Of a DNA stretch of 64,000 nt, positions 1 to 10,732 are shown piece by piece. The notes under the pieces are model-generated. The model did no database searches. It was given only the letters and a program-made list of their open reading frames with translations, and was not told the DNA's origin. This DNA is from Crotalaria pallida (lineage: Eukaryota; Streptophyta; Magnoliopsida; Fabales; Fabaceae). Where the stretch lies: the NCBI GenBank assembly GCA_037953625.1, contig CM075651.1, positions 124,462,501 through 124,526,500 on the forward strand, given 5' to 3'. The first letter of the stretch is position 1; every line of letters starts with the position of its first letter. The translations under genes and the position numbers were made by a program.

Positions 1-2580
1 GGTATGCGAAGTTCTTAAAGGAGCTATGCACACACAAACGGAAGCTCAAGGGCAATGATAGGATCAGCGTGGGAAGAAATGTCTCTGCTCTTATAGGTAA
101 ACATGTCCCTCATATTCCTGAAAAGTGTAAGGATCCTGGAACTTTCTCTGTACCTTGCATCATAGGCAATACTAAATTTGAGAATGCTATGCTAGATTTA
201 GGAGTATCTATTAATGTTATGCCTATGTCTGTTTTCAAGTCTCTTTCACTTGGACGTCTTCCACCTACGGGTGTGGTGATACAATTGGCAAATAGATCTA
301 CTGCCCACCCCACAGGTATGATAGAGGATGTCTTGGTTCGGGTTGGTGAACTTATCTTTCCTACTGATTTTTATATTCTAGATATGGAAGAGGACACCTC
401 TCGTAGTGTTGTCCCATTCATATTAGGGATACCATTTTTAAAAACAGCCCGAACCAAGATTGATGTGCATGCAAGTACACTTTCAATGGAATTTGATGAC
501 AGAGTGGTCCGATTCAATATTTTTGATGCTATGAAACATTTTTCTGATGACCACTCTGTCTTTCATGTTGACTTGCTTGACGATCTGATTGATTAGCATG
601 TTCTTGACTTTTTGCATGATTATGATTTGCCATCTTTCACTGACTCATTTACTTGTTCTGCATGTTCTGATTCCTAAATGTGCACTGCATGCATTGAAAT
701 TGACCAGTTTTTATATTCTGCTATTGCATCTGTTGATTCATATGATATAGATTCAGATCATGCTAACCCTAACCCCATTTCTGTTATGCATGAGTCTAAT
801 CCATTTGTTCAGGTGCAGGCGGCAGAATCCATTTCTGCTGCCCCTTTAGTTCCATTTGTGATGCAGGCACCTTTATTGGACCTGAATCCCCTTCCTCCTC
901 ATCTCAAATATGCTTACTTGGAGGATGAGCAGAAACTTCCGGTGATCATCTCTACCTCTCTTTCTGTTGATCAAGAGAAGAAGCTGCTGGATGTGATTAG
1001 AGAAAACAAGAGGGAAATAGGACGGACTTTGGCAGACATACCTGGTATTAGCCCCTCCATGTGCATGCACCGGATTTTATTGGAGGATGGGGCTAAGCCA
1101 GTGAGACAACCCCAGAGACGGTTGAACCCCAGATTCTTGATGTGGTGAAGAAAGAGGTCACCAAGTTGCTGCAAGCTGGTATCATATACCCCATTTCAGA
1201 AAGCACTTGGGTAAACCCGGTTCAAGTAGTTCCCAAGAAGTCTGGGGTGACAGTTGTCAAAATGAGAAGGATGAGCTGATTCCAACAAGAGTGCAGAACA
1301 ATTGGAGAGTCTGCATTGACTATAGGAAGCTCAACCAGGTGACCCGCAAGGATCACTTTCCTCTTCCCTTCATTGATCAGATGTTGGAGCGTCTGGCAGG
1401 TAAATCTCGCTATTGCTTCTTAGATGGTTTCTCTGGTTATTTTCAAATCTGTATTGCACCAGAGGATCAACATAAGACCACATTTACCTGTTCTTTTGGT
1501 ACATTTGCTTATAGGAAAATGCCTTTTGGCCTATGCAATGCTCTTGGCACTTTTCAAAGATGTATGATGAGCATTTTTAATGACTTACTTGAGCACTGCA
1601 TAGAGGTCTTCATGGATGATTTTAGTGTATATGGCTCCTCTTTTGATGCATGTCTTGATAGTTTGTCTAAGGTGCTTAATAGGTGCATTGAGACTAACCT
1701 TGTCTTGAATTTTGAAAAATGTCACCTTATGGTAGAACAAGGCATAGTCTTAGGGCACATTATTTCGCATAAGGGCATAGAGGTTGACCCTGCTAAGCTG
1801 CATGTAATATCACATTTGCCTAACCCCTCTTGCGTGCGAGAGGTGTGTTCTTTTCTTGGCCATGCAGGTTTCTATTGCAGGTTTCTTTAGAACTTTAGCA
1901 AGATAGCCCTTCCACTATCCAACTTGCTTCAAAAGGATACCACATTTGAGTTTGGAGACCAATGCAAGAAGGCATTTGATGAGCTAAAGAGAGAACTCAC
2001 CACCACTCCCATCATCCAACCACCTGACTGGACCCTCCCATTTGAGCTTATGACCGATGCCTCGAATTATGCTTTGGGAGCTGTTCTCTCCCAAAGGGTT
2101 GGTAAGCTGTCACATGTGATTTATTATGCTTCTAGGACTTTAGATGCAACACAAGTTAATTACACCACAACTGAAAAAGATCTGTTAGCCACTTGATAAG
2201 TTTAGATCATATCTGTTAGGTTCTAAGGTTGTAGTGTATACTGATCATGCTGCTTTGAAGTTTCTTTTTAAAAAGACAGACTTTAAACCTAGATTAATTA
2301 GGTGGATGTTACTCCTTCAGGAGTTCGATCTTGAGATTCAGGATCAGAGTGGTGCGCATAACCTTGTCGCAGACCACTTAAGCAGAATAGAGAGAGAGGG
2401 GGATGCATTTCCTATCCGGAATGACTTCCCGGATGAGCAGCTTTTAGCTTTGCATGTTTCACATCCCCCTCCCCTTACTCCTTGGTTTGCTGATATTTTA
2501 AATTATCTAGTTGCTTCTATTTTTCCACCCTTGGCATCCAAGGCTCAAAGAGACAAACTTAAGAGCGATGCCAAGTATTA
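1..2580 (+). pseudogene. pol: Athila/Calypso-type Ty3 retrotransposon pol fragment (element A)
   Basis: Decayed internal region of an Athila-like element that enters from the left window edge. Order seen: aspartic protease (D-L-G-V-S in place of the D-L-G-A-S of the sister copies, near 200-215), linker, reverse transcriptase with the F-M-D-D box near 1612-1623, RNase H (from about 1924), and the start of the RNase H/integrase linker. Compared with the copies at 19173-23492 and 37830-40367 it has stops near 594 and 675, one-base losses near 1130 and 1260, a stop near 1888, and a deletion of about 11 bases near 2192. Homology ends abruptly at 2580, where the intact copy continues into integrase; the following DNA is unrelated. 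No LTR is visible, so this is a truncated dead copy, probably the oldest Athila here. Family assignment is by direct similarity to the better copies in the window. Confidence 0.93.
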
Positions 2581-2954
2581 AGTGATGTGACATGTTATTA
2601 GCTATATTATCACTTAAGTGAAGAAAGAACCATTTCCAAAAATTAAACAAAGTTCAAGGACCCAAAACATTGAAAAAAAGTTTAAGGACTAATTCCAAAA
2701 GAGCACCTAAGTTCAGGGACTAAAATGTTAAATAAACCTAATTATAAACATAAAGGGAGATGAAAAAATCATGCATCATCAAAACATATAGATGCTCACA
2801 ATATCAAAAATTATCAAAACTTTAAGAACAAATATCCTTGTCCCTATATGCCATGACAAATAGAAAATTATTCAATTCAATTCATTTCAGCACATTTTGT
2901 CATGTAGCATAAATTACCAATACAAGTATCACAAGACAATAAAAGAATTAACAG

Positions 2955-3325
2955 TAGTGATACTTATTGTAGGTGACGCTTTCCATGTATGTATGAAGCA
3001 TATTCCATTCGTGGAGTTTCTTCCTTTGATTATTGAGTATTATTATGTATTTTGAGGTGAACTTCACTTGGGTCCAACATTAATTCATTTCTTTTGCCTA
3101 TTTCATTCCATCTCATCAATGCGTCATCTTGATATCGCGATCAAGTGTGCAAGAGAATTGTCAAATGCTCTTTTCATTTAAGTCCATTGCATAAATCCTT
3201 TGACAAAATAGTATGACCGGTACTTGTAGTAATACCTAAAAAATTAATTAGGGGCAGTTCTCTTGGTATCCAACAAAATTGGATCCTTAAGGATTAGTAG
3301 CACAAGGATAGGCATTTTTGACTTT
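2955..3325 (+). repeat. Diverged direct repeat, copy 1
   Basis: Resembles 3755-4075. Shared landmarks in the same order are 'gatactta', 'gctttcc', 'gtttcttcct', 'tttaagtccat', 'acttgta', 'attaatta' or 'tcaattaa' followed by 'ctcttggtatccaa' or 'ttctaggtatccaa', then 'ggatcctta'. The copies are clearly gapped and diverged. They could be two old copies of an unidentified repeat or a segmental duplication. Aligned by eye only. Confidence 0.45.
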
Positions 3326-3754
3326 TCCAAAAATCGACGCAGATAGAGATAAGGCATGAATGACATCATATTCAGATGCATTAAATACAATGATAGTAAC
3401 GTGCTCATGTTAGAAATTCACATTATATCAAGCATGCCCATAAGAGGTATACAATGAGCATGTAAAATGTGTAGAGTATGTAGTCACATAGATATAGCTC
3501 AAGAGATAGAACATGCTGAAAATAATATATTTTCCTTCAAAAATGGTTGTACAAATATAGCAAGGAAGGAATAAATCATAAAAAATTTCAGTATCCAGAC
3601 AAGCACTACATGAGGTCAAATCATACACATATTGATCATATATAAGACATGACAAGAATGAGATATATTTCATTTAGGCATTTTGGTCATGTTAAGCATA
3701 TGTATCATATACAAATATCATATCAAGATATATTATAACATTAATTATAGGGTG

Positions 3755-4075
3755 ATGATACTTATGGAATATGAAGCTTTCCCATGTGTGACGTTTCTTC
3801 CTCAAAGAATTTCGCCATTTAATATTCTGAATGGAAGTCTCCGGCCACTTTTCTGTGTGTTCCGATCCCCTTCTCCGGTATTCTCCATTAGGTACCATGA
3901 GGAAAAATTCAATCATCCTCTGGAATCCTTCCGTTTAAGTCCATAGTGCATGAATTCTTAGGAAGCGGTTGCATAACTTGTACCTTTTATGTTACCAGCA
4001 GAATCAATTAAGTGCATTTTCTAGGTATCCAATGTGTTAGGATCCTTATTAGTGATTAGTTGCATATCTTCAAGA
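3755..4075 (+). repeat. Diverged direct repeat, copy 2
   Basis: Second copy of the segment at 2955-3325, about 800 bases downstream in the same orientation. The shared block 'tttaagtccat' followed about 100 bases later by 'ggtatccaa' and 'ggatcctta' is the clearest anchor. Confidence 0.45.
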
Positions 4076-4760
4076 ATATCAATGATATTGTGAAGGTAAA
4101 ATATGAATAAGCAAATAATTATATTCTCTAATCACAATGATAAAGTCATGCTTCATGTAAGATATTCCAAAACAAATCAAGCATGCTTATGCACACACAT
4201 GGATGTCGTTAATATCAGTATGTATCTAATGCACTAGACATGGCAACAACACATAAAGAGTGTATTCATGTGATAAATAAGATTTTTAAGTAATATTTCA
4301 ACACACATGATATAACTCAATATATGTAACATAATGATCAAGAATAAAGAAAAAATTATCATGTGCATAATGATTTTCAAATAAAGCAAAGAACACATGA
4401 TTTGATTTAACCAAGGAGTGATCATGATAATTAAAAATATTAAAAAATAATTTAGCACTCATGATACACCTTAATATGTTCAAAATTTAGATTAGTCCAA
4501 GTATACCTTTGTATAGTCACTCATGTAAGTGGATTGGAAACTTGATACCTTAGGCTTATTGCATCAAGGGGGTATTTGTCCTTACCCATTGCTTCTCTCT
4601 TGAGGTCCTAAACCTTATAATTTCACCTTTATGCATGTGAGAAGCTTTGGCTGTAGGTACTGTTCTCCTTTGACCAACTATATATTTCTTGGCGTCTTAG
4701 ACATCACCCTCGATAATTTCTCCTTTCTCTTCCACTTGGTTCATCATTTTGAATAATATT

Positions 4761-5441
4761 CTACACATTTGAAAAACTAGGAGAACATTTTGGTACCCAT
4801 TTCATCTTGGGTCCTTGGGGGTTAGTTTTAGGTTCTGTGGGAATTTTCGGAACCCATTGCATTTTATTTCTCATATTATAATTCTTTCTAATAGAGCACA
4901 AATGAGAAATATGTCCTAAACAACCACAACAATTGTAAATAATGGGTTTGGATGATGATTTGACTTTTTCAAAATTATTTTCATGAAACTTGGAATTTTT
5001 GTCCTCACATTGAAAAATATTATTTTCAAGTACATTACTTGATTCTTGAATATCAACATCAATTTCATTTTCACTTTCAAGCAAAGAATTTGAACAAATA
5101 AATTTTTCAATTTCATCAAATTCAAGAAATACGTCCTCAAATTGATTTTCAAGATACATGTAGTTTTCGCAAAAAATTGAGGAGCTATTTTCTAAGGACA
5201 TCTCTTATTAAAAATGTTTTCATATTTCAAAATATCAATTTCATTTTCAATAAGAGACAAATTTTGTAAAGAGTCCAAGTTTCTATTTTCTAAAGATATC
5301 AAATCATCATACCAATCATTGTATGCATATTGCAGTATATTAGAACAAGGACTATTTGAAATTACCTCATGAGTCATGTATTCGGATAAATCATTTTCAT
5401 TTTCCATAGACTCTTCATCTGAAAGATTTGATTTCTCCAAT
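4761..5441 (-). pseudogene. gag: Copia (SIRE-like) gag C-terminal remnant
   Basis: Two overlapping reverse-strand frames (5440-5192 and 5201-4761) together read as the acidic, Asn/Glu-rich C-terminal part of a copia gag. A degenerate zinc knuckle lies near 4895-4930: the C-x4-H-x4-C half is kept but the first cysteine is replaced by tyrosine. It is followed by the repeated W-V-P-K signature typical of SIRE-like gag tails. The architecture (acidic region, coiled region, knuckle, basic W-(V/I)-P-K tail) matches the gag at 49819-51612. The frame is broken near 5195, and the upstream part is cut off by the CACTA end at 5442, so the CACTA element probably inserted into this older copia copy. Confidence 0.72.
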
Positions 5442-5459
5442 CACTACTACAAAAAAGCT

Positions 5460-5870
5460 TTTTCAGACCGGTTCCGAATCGGTCTAAAAGCCCCTGTTGT
5501 AAAAAATGCATGTTAAATGAGACTGGTTATGAACCGGTCTTGTTTATATTAACGAGACTGGTTATTTACCGCTCTGAAACTTAAAAATGAACCGCTCTGA
5601 ATTAATTTGTGAACCGGTCTGAATTATTTTTTGAACCGCTCTGAATAATTCTTTTGAACCGATCTGAATTATTATTTTGAACCGGTCTAAAAAATTCTTT
5701 TGAACCGATCTGAATTATTATTTTGAATCATTCTGAACCGGTCTGAAAAATTCTTTTGAACCGATCTGAATTAATTTGTGAACCGATCTAAATTAATTTT
5801 TGAACCACTCTGAAATATTTCGAATCTATCCGAATTAATTTTTTAACCGCCCTGAATTATTATTTTGACC
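5460..5870. repeat. CACTA subterminal repeat array
   Basis: More than ten imperfect copies of a motif close to GAACCGGTCTGAATTA, in mixed degenerate forms (GAACCGATCTGAATTA, GAACCGCTCTGAAT and similar), spaced about 20-30 bases. Subterminal arrays of short motifs are the binding sites of CACTA transposase accessory proteins. The first copies near 5463 and 5520 appear in the opposite orientation or as palindromic CCGGTTC...GAACCGG forms. Confidence 0.78.
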
Positions 5871-6051
5871 ACATCTTGGCAAGAATTAAGACATGCACCT
5901 ATATGAAACAAGAGGCAATTAACAGAAATGAAACATGCATATATATGCATCTACTAATTAATTGTTTATAATGTACGTACAACCTATAGTATTGTTGGAA
6001 GCTAAAGATCTTAAATTACTAGGTCATATTGTCAACAAAGTAGGCGCATGA

Positions 6052-6079
6052 TGATAATAATAATAATAATAATAATAAT
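6052..6079. repeat. (ATA)n microsatellite
   Basis: About nine uninterrupted ATA/TAA units inside the CACTA element. A second, shorter tract of the same unit is at 6479-6500. Confidence 0.95.
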
Positions 6080-6314
6080 CCCATAATATCAAATAAAGCT
6101 TGCATCGTTCACAAAAAAAAAATAGGTAAAGCTTGCATCATCATTTTCCACATCATATATGCGCAACGAAAGATAGTGATATTGGATAGTAATACCTGAA
6201 TAAAAAAAATAATGGATGACCGATGTAACAAATTAAATGCTTTATGTCATACCAAATAAATGACAGTTAGAAATTATAGAGAAATGGAAAAAGTTTTGAG
6301 CAATAATATATACC

Positions 6315-6640
6315 TAGCTAGGACAAGATAGAAAATAATCCTAAGAAATACGAAGCAAATTCTTCTTTGAGATCATTTAGTTCTTTGCGGCTAAAAGAAT
6401 CATTGCTAGAGTTGCAGCCATCATCGTAATAGTGCAATAATATGACCAATTTCAATGTTAATATAACCAATGTAGTTGAATAATAATAATAATAATAATA
6501 TAACCAAAGCAATAATATAACCAATTGAATTACAAACCATTTGAGGAATCTTATTATCCTCGTGATGCAACACAATGTCCTTCATAAATTTCAACACATA
6601 ATAGCGGCAGTCAATACCATTTGTTTGCTTGGGAATTAAC
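6315..6640 (-). pseudogene. Ulp1-like cysteine protease (C48) C-terminal exons of CACTA element
   Basis: An exon at 6538-6640 has an acceptor 'ttttacag' (right side) and a donor 'ATG|gtttgt' (left side). It encodes L-I-P-K-Q-T-N-G-I-D-C-R-Y-Y-V followed by L-K-F-M-K-D-I-V. This matches the C48/Ulp1 core Q-x-N-x-x-D-C-G-x-Y, with the catalytic cysteine present but the usual glycine changed to arginine. A last exon at about 6315-6405 ends in E-E-F-A-S-Y-F and a TAG stop at 6315-6317, resembling the usual C-terminus of CACTA-borne Ulp1 proteins. The upstream His/Asp half is not visible, so the gene is partial. The role of these domains in transposition is not established. Confidence 0.65.
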
Positions 6641-6957
6641 CTGTAAAACACAAACACAGGAAACAAACCAATGAGATGAGGTGAATACCAATAAAACCAA
6701 GCAACAAACCATTTAGGAAAAGTAACAATCAAGTTACATTAGCAATCACGAAAAGAAAAAAACAACGAAAAACAAGTTTCATTAGCAATCACGAAAAGAA
6801 AAAAACAAAGAAAAAAAAGGATCTAACTTGGCACGTACAAATTTTCTACAGCAACAGTCATAACCAATTGATTAGAATCAACATGAACAAACAAAAATGC
6901 AGAATTTACCAACTATAAGCCAAATTCAGAATCAATCATAACCTGTTGGAAGTCAAG

Positions 6958-9446
6958 TGTAACATCCTCAATTTAGATTCTAGCATTATGTGGATTATGC
7001 TAAGTAATTATGAGTAATACCAAGTGTAGGAGAAGGTTTTGGGTAGTTACCTAGGTCTAAGGGAGTTTAGGAGCTTAAGGGAATGAAGTGGAGTTAGTGA
7101 ATCATCAAAATAGAGTTTTTCATGATTTAATCGATTACCTTGAAGGTAATAATCGATTACATGCTCTCTGGTAGCATTACTCAAAAATGTTGCATCAAAT
7201 AATCGATTACTAAGGGCAGAGTAATCGATTACTATGAAGTAATCGATTACATTTCTTTGGGTTAATCGATTATGTGTGCTCTGAAAATTGTATGAGAAAT
7301 GTTGCATCAAAGGGAATAATCGATTACTGTGAGCCAGTAATCGATTACAGGTGTAAAATCTGGAAAAAAAATAATAAGTGTGGGGACCACCAATTCGTGG
7401 ATTGCTTTTGGAAGCAATCGTTCTCAACCACACAAAACCCTTGGTGGATAAGGCTTAGTACATAAAGTAAAAAAAAATAAAAATAAAGGATAAACATTCA
7501 TTCATTCATTTTATCTCATCATCTACAAAGTTCTTTCCTTTTTTCCTTTCTCTCGATCGACCCCTCTCTTCTTCCTCTCAAAGTTTCGCTTCTCATCCTT
7601 GAGCAACCAAGAGCAAGTGAGTTTCCATCAATTCCATTACTCCTAATCAAGTTTCCTTATTTCCCTCTTGGTTTTACTCTTCTTTATTTCACTCGAAAAC
7701 CCCAATTCCTCCATCAAGTACCAAGTTGTGTGATCCATTCTATAGAGCTTAACCATCATCATAGGATCTTGGAAATCAATAGGAATCAAGAAGGAAAGTT
7801 CTAAGGAGTTTGGTGTGGGGTTCTAAGAGTTCAAGTTCTCCTCTACCCTTCAAGAGGTAAGGGGGTTTAGCTTGGGTTTAGATTAGGGGAAATGCTAGGA
7901 ACTAGTAATTGGTACTTAATTAGGAATATTTAAGTGATTGGTTGTAATTAGGATCAAGAGAAACTAGTTTAGTCTAGAAAACCCTAAGTGTTGGTAGACT
8001 ATCTATGTGATTATTTGTATTTAATGCTTTAAATTACGTGTAATTGATGATTATTGCTTTTATAAATATTATGGGATGCTTGCTAATTATGGACTTAATA
8101 TATTATTGGTTAAGCATAACCTAGGGACAAGTAATTTCCAATTGAGAGGAGCCACTCTAAAAATGATTTTTGATAGAATAAAAAGGACTTCAATCTCAAT
8201 TGGAAAGTACTTAAATGTGAATCATGCATGGTGCAAAGGGGACGTTAGGAGTCGGGGAAAAACACACGTCTTTTGATTGATAAGGACAAAAGTAATTTGT
8301 TAGAATTATTATAGAGAACCTCGATCTTGCACAGGACATGGGTTTGATTCCCGTGTTGCAGATTGGTTCTATGCAAACTATAATAATTCTAATTACTTTG
8401 GTTTCTTTTGGCCAGTCGAGGGTGATTTCTGCTAAAGCTAATTCGGGCAAATCAATCCGAATTGTGTGACGAACCCTAAAGGGGTGAAGCACTATGCAAG
8501 CTAGCATGACGAACCCTATAGGGGTAAAGTGCGTTAGGTTGAGAAATGCTTACTCCTGGTCGGTTTTTCCCCAGAGTGGAGGGTGTATGTGAGGATATGA
8601 AAATTGTTGGAGTAAAGTATTAAAGTCAATTGTTAAGTAAAGTGTTAAAGTGTCAAAGTGCTAAAGTGTAAATTTAAAGTGAAAGTGTGGAAGAAGATTG
8701 AATAAATGGGTTAGTTTATCGAATGCGATCAAATTGTTTAAGTGAAATAAAATGGAATAAATTGTATAATATCGGATTCGTGAACTAAGTCATTTGAAGT
8801 GTGACGTGCATAGCATACACATATGGTTGTATACTACATTATCATATTATGCTTATGCAATGTTTTACATTCATTATATGTTTATGCCTAGTTAAGTCTT
8901 ATTATTATTTTCTAATGTTTTCTTTAATCTAAATTCAGGTTACTCACCCCTTACATGTTGATATTTTAGGTACGCATTGCGAGGATCCACCGACTATTCC
9001 CTCTGCCGAGGACCACTACGCTCCTCCTAATGGAGTGTAGTTGCATTAGCATGCATTGGACTTTTCTTTCTATGTAGTTTCTTATTTTGATGCTTACTCT
9101 TTTGCTATCATTTTGATGTACATAGTTCTATGATATGTAAAGGTTGTGAGGATGGCTAATCATCCGTTCTTTTTGATGTAAATTTAGTTCTTACATCACA
9201 ACCTCTTTTCGATTGTATGGAGACTTTCATGAACTTGTAAAACAACTACTTTTATGATGATGACTATATCTTATGCTCGTGAGTATAAGCAATGAAGTAG
9301 CATGTATTTATGAATCTCTGGATTCTGACAGGTTATATATAAATTATAGTATTGGGAAAGTCCGAATTACAGGCGAAACCTTGCAAAAAATTTTCTTAAC
9401 TTTTAAAATCTCATTAAATGATTAAAATAAAGTAAGGGATGTTACA
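6958..9446 (+). repeat. Left LTR of element B
   Basis: 2489-bp LTR starting TGTAACATCC and ending GGATGTTACA. It contains eight AATCGATTA palindromes (7127-7347), a tRNA T-arm-like hairpin (about 8335-8358), and a short direct duplication 'gacgaaccctaAaggggt' / 'gacgaaccctaTaggggt' near 8468 and 8508. A TATATATAAAT stretch near 9335 could be a TATA box but lies close to the 3' end. Confidence 0.93.
8335..8358 (+). other. tRNA T-arm-like hairpin with B-box-like sequence in LTR B
   Basis: GGTTTGATTCC (8341-8351) differs from the Pol III B-box consensus GGTTCGANTCC at one position. It sits in a seven-base loop closed by ACATGGG/CCCGTGT. Flanking AGAGAACC and GGTTCT, about 50 bases apart, could pair like an acceptor stem. 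No clear A box or full cloverleaf is present. The right LTR (near 15474) carries the same loop with changes in the stem. Confidence 0.35.
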
Positions 9447-9448
9447 TT

Positions 9449-9459
9449 TGGTATCAGAG
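9449..9459 (+). other. Primer binding site of element B (tRNA-iMet)
   Basis: TGGTATCAGAG starts three bases after the left LTR and matches the complement of the 3' end of initiator methionine tRNA, the usual primer for chromoviruses and copia elements. The match ends in AGAGA rather than AGAGC. Confidence 0.9.
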
Positions 9460-9650
9460 AAGTGGTTGCATTCCTCGGCTGTGGAGTATGGTTTTTCCTA
9501 CTCCTAAAGTATTACTCCACATGAGAGTAACACTAAAGTAGCTAGTAATTAGTTTGTTTTCATTCCTAAGCAATTGATTAGTTATTTCTAGCTTTAAATT
9601 TTCTTAGTAGATGTGATTCTTATTAATCGCTCTTTGGTTCCAGGATTAGT

Positions 9651-10732
9651 ATGGCGGCTCGACAAAATCGAGTATTCGAAAGAATATCCGAGGTCTTAGA
9701 GGACTTGTCTCGGACCAATGCCAATCAGACCAATGTTCTAGAGAATTTGGTGCAGGCCAGTGCTTAGCAGGCCCAAAATGCTAACCACCAGCCCCTTGCA
9801 GCAGCTCATGGTGTCACAGAGTTTAAGAAGCTGGACCCCCCAAGGTTTGTGGGCGGGTTTGATCCGGCAGGAGCCCAGCAATGGTTGAAGGAGATAGAGA
9901 AGATTTTCATGTCTTTTCCTTGTTCTGATGCGGAGAAGGTGATGTATTCCACCTTCATGCTTTCTGGTGAAGCAGAATCTTGGTGGGCGGACACCAGTCA
10001 TTTCCTAGAGGCACAAGGGAGGCAGATTTCATGGGAGTTGTTCAAGGAGAGATTCTTGGACAAGTTCTTCCCAGAGGATGTTCGGAGGAGGAAAGAGATT
10101 GAGTTTTTGGAGTTGAAACAAGGGACTATGTTTGTTGGGGATTATGTCTCCAAGTTTGAAGAGTTGATCAAGTTCTCTCCCTATTATCAACAGCATCCAG
10201 ATGAGGGTTCCAAATGCATCAAGTTTGAGAATGGCCTTCGTCCTGAGATTAAGTTGGCTATTGGATACCAGGGGATTCAGAATTTTCCCCAGTTGGTAAA
10301 CATGTGCAGGATGTATGAAGGTGATCTAAGGTGAAAGAGGCCAATGACAAGAGCATAAGAGCGGCTCAAAGGGTTGTGGGACCGGTGAGGGACAAGGGTA
10401 AGGGACCTTCCATCCAAAGGAACCCCCCTTATCCAACTCCCAGGTTTGTGGATAACAAGGCTAAGGGAGTAGTGGGAAAAGCAGCAACTCCGGTTCCTGT
10501 TCCAGGTCATGTTCCACCTTACCCTCAATGTCAGCATTGTGGGAAGTTTCATAAGGGGACTTGCTGGAGGTTGTTGTATGGTGGACAAGCAGGTCAGATC
10601 TGTCCTTGTTTCATTTGCAAGCAGATTGGACATCGTGCTGCCAATTGTCCAAATCAAGCCCAAGGAAGGAGTGCACCAGTGGGTCAATCTGGAGGAGTTC
10701 AGCCAGCGGTTATGGTAGGGTGTATGCCATGA
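9651..10732 (+). pseudogene. gag: Gag of element B
   Basis: The ATG at 9651 opens the frame. It has a TAG stop at 9765-9767, then reads on in frame through a Retrotrans_gag-like capsid domain (about 9850-10330, with a W-W-A-D motif and F-L-D-K-F-F-P). A frame change occurs near 10334. The second frame (10331-10732) has a C-x2-C zinc-knuckle-like C-Q-H-C...C-W and a full knuckle C-F-I-C-K-Q-I-G-H-R-A-A-N-C near 10610-10650. Gag would form the particle and bind element RNA. The stop and frame change make it a pseudogene. Confidence 0.9.

Larger units (their letters stand above)
2581..4760. other. AT-rich intergenic DNA with no supported gene
   Basis: No reading frame longer than about 90 codons looks like protein. 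The first 150 bases contain phrases of the 'aagttcaaggac ... agggactaaaatg' type common in old plant repeats. Two stretches inside (about 2955-3325 and 3755-4075) resemble each other. The right part, about 4500-4760, may be decayed continuation of the antisense copia remnant that follows, but I see no motif to prove it. Confidence 0.6.
5442..6943 (-). mobile_element. CACTA (En/Spm) transposon, left end
   Basis: The terminal motif CACTACTACAAAAAA (5442-5456) is the canonical plant CACTA TIR start, preceded by AAT as a possible 3-bp target copy. It is followed by an array of short subterminal repeats (about 5460-5870) and then reverse-strand Ulp1-like exons (6315-6640), as in many plant CACTA elements. 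The coding direction is toward the 5442 end, so this is the 3' end of the element. The element resumes after the solo LTR at 27413. Its other TIR is not in the window. Element D (from 27689) is probably inserted in it as well. Confidence 0.8.

Noticed and set aside
4234..4483. Leu/Ile-rich reverse ORFs of 60-74 codons as membrane peptides
   Set aside because: Composition follows from AT-rich DNA; no start context or conservation to support them.
7047..7433. 128-141 codon reverse-strand ORF present in both LTRs of B (also 14140-14565)
   Set aside because: It lies across the palindrome array and is duplicated simply because the LTRs are copies of each other; no domain, and antisense to the element.
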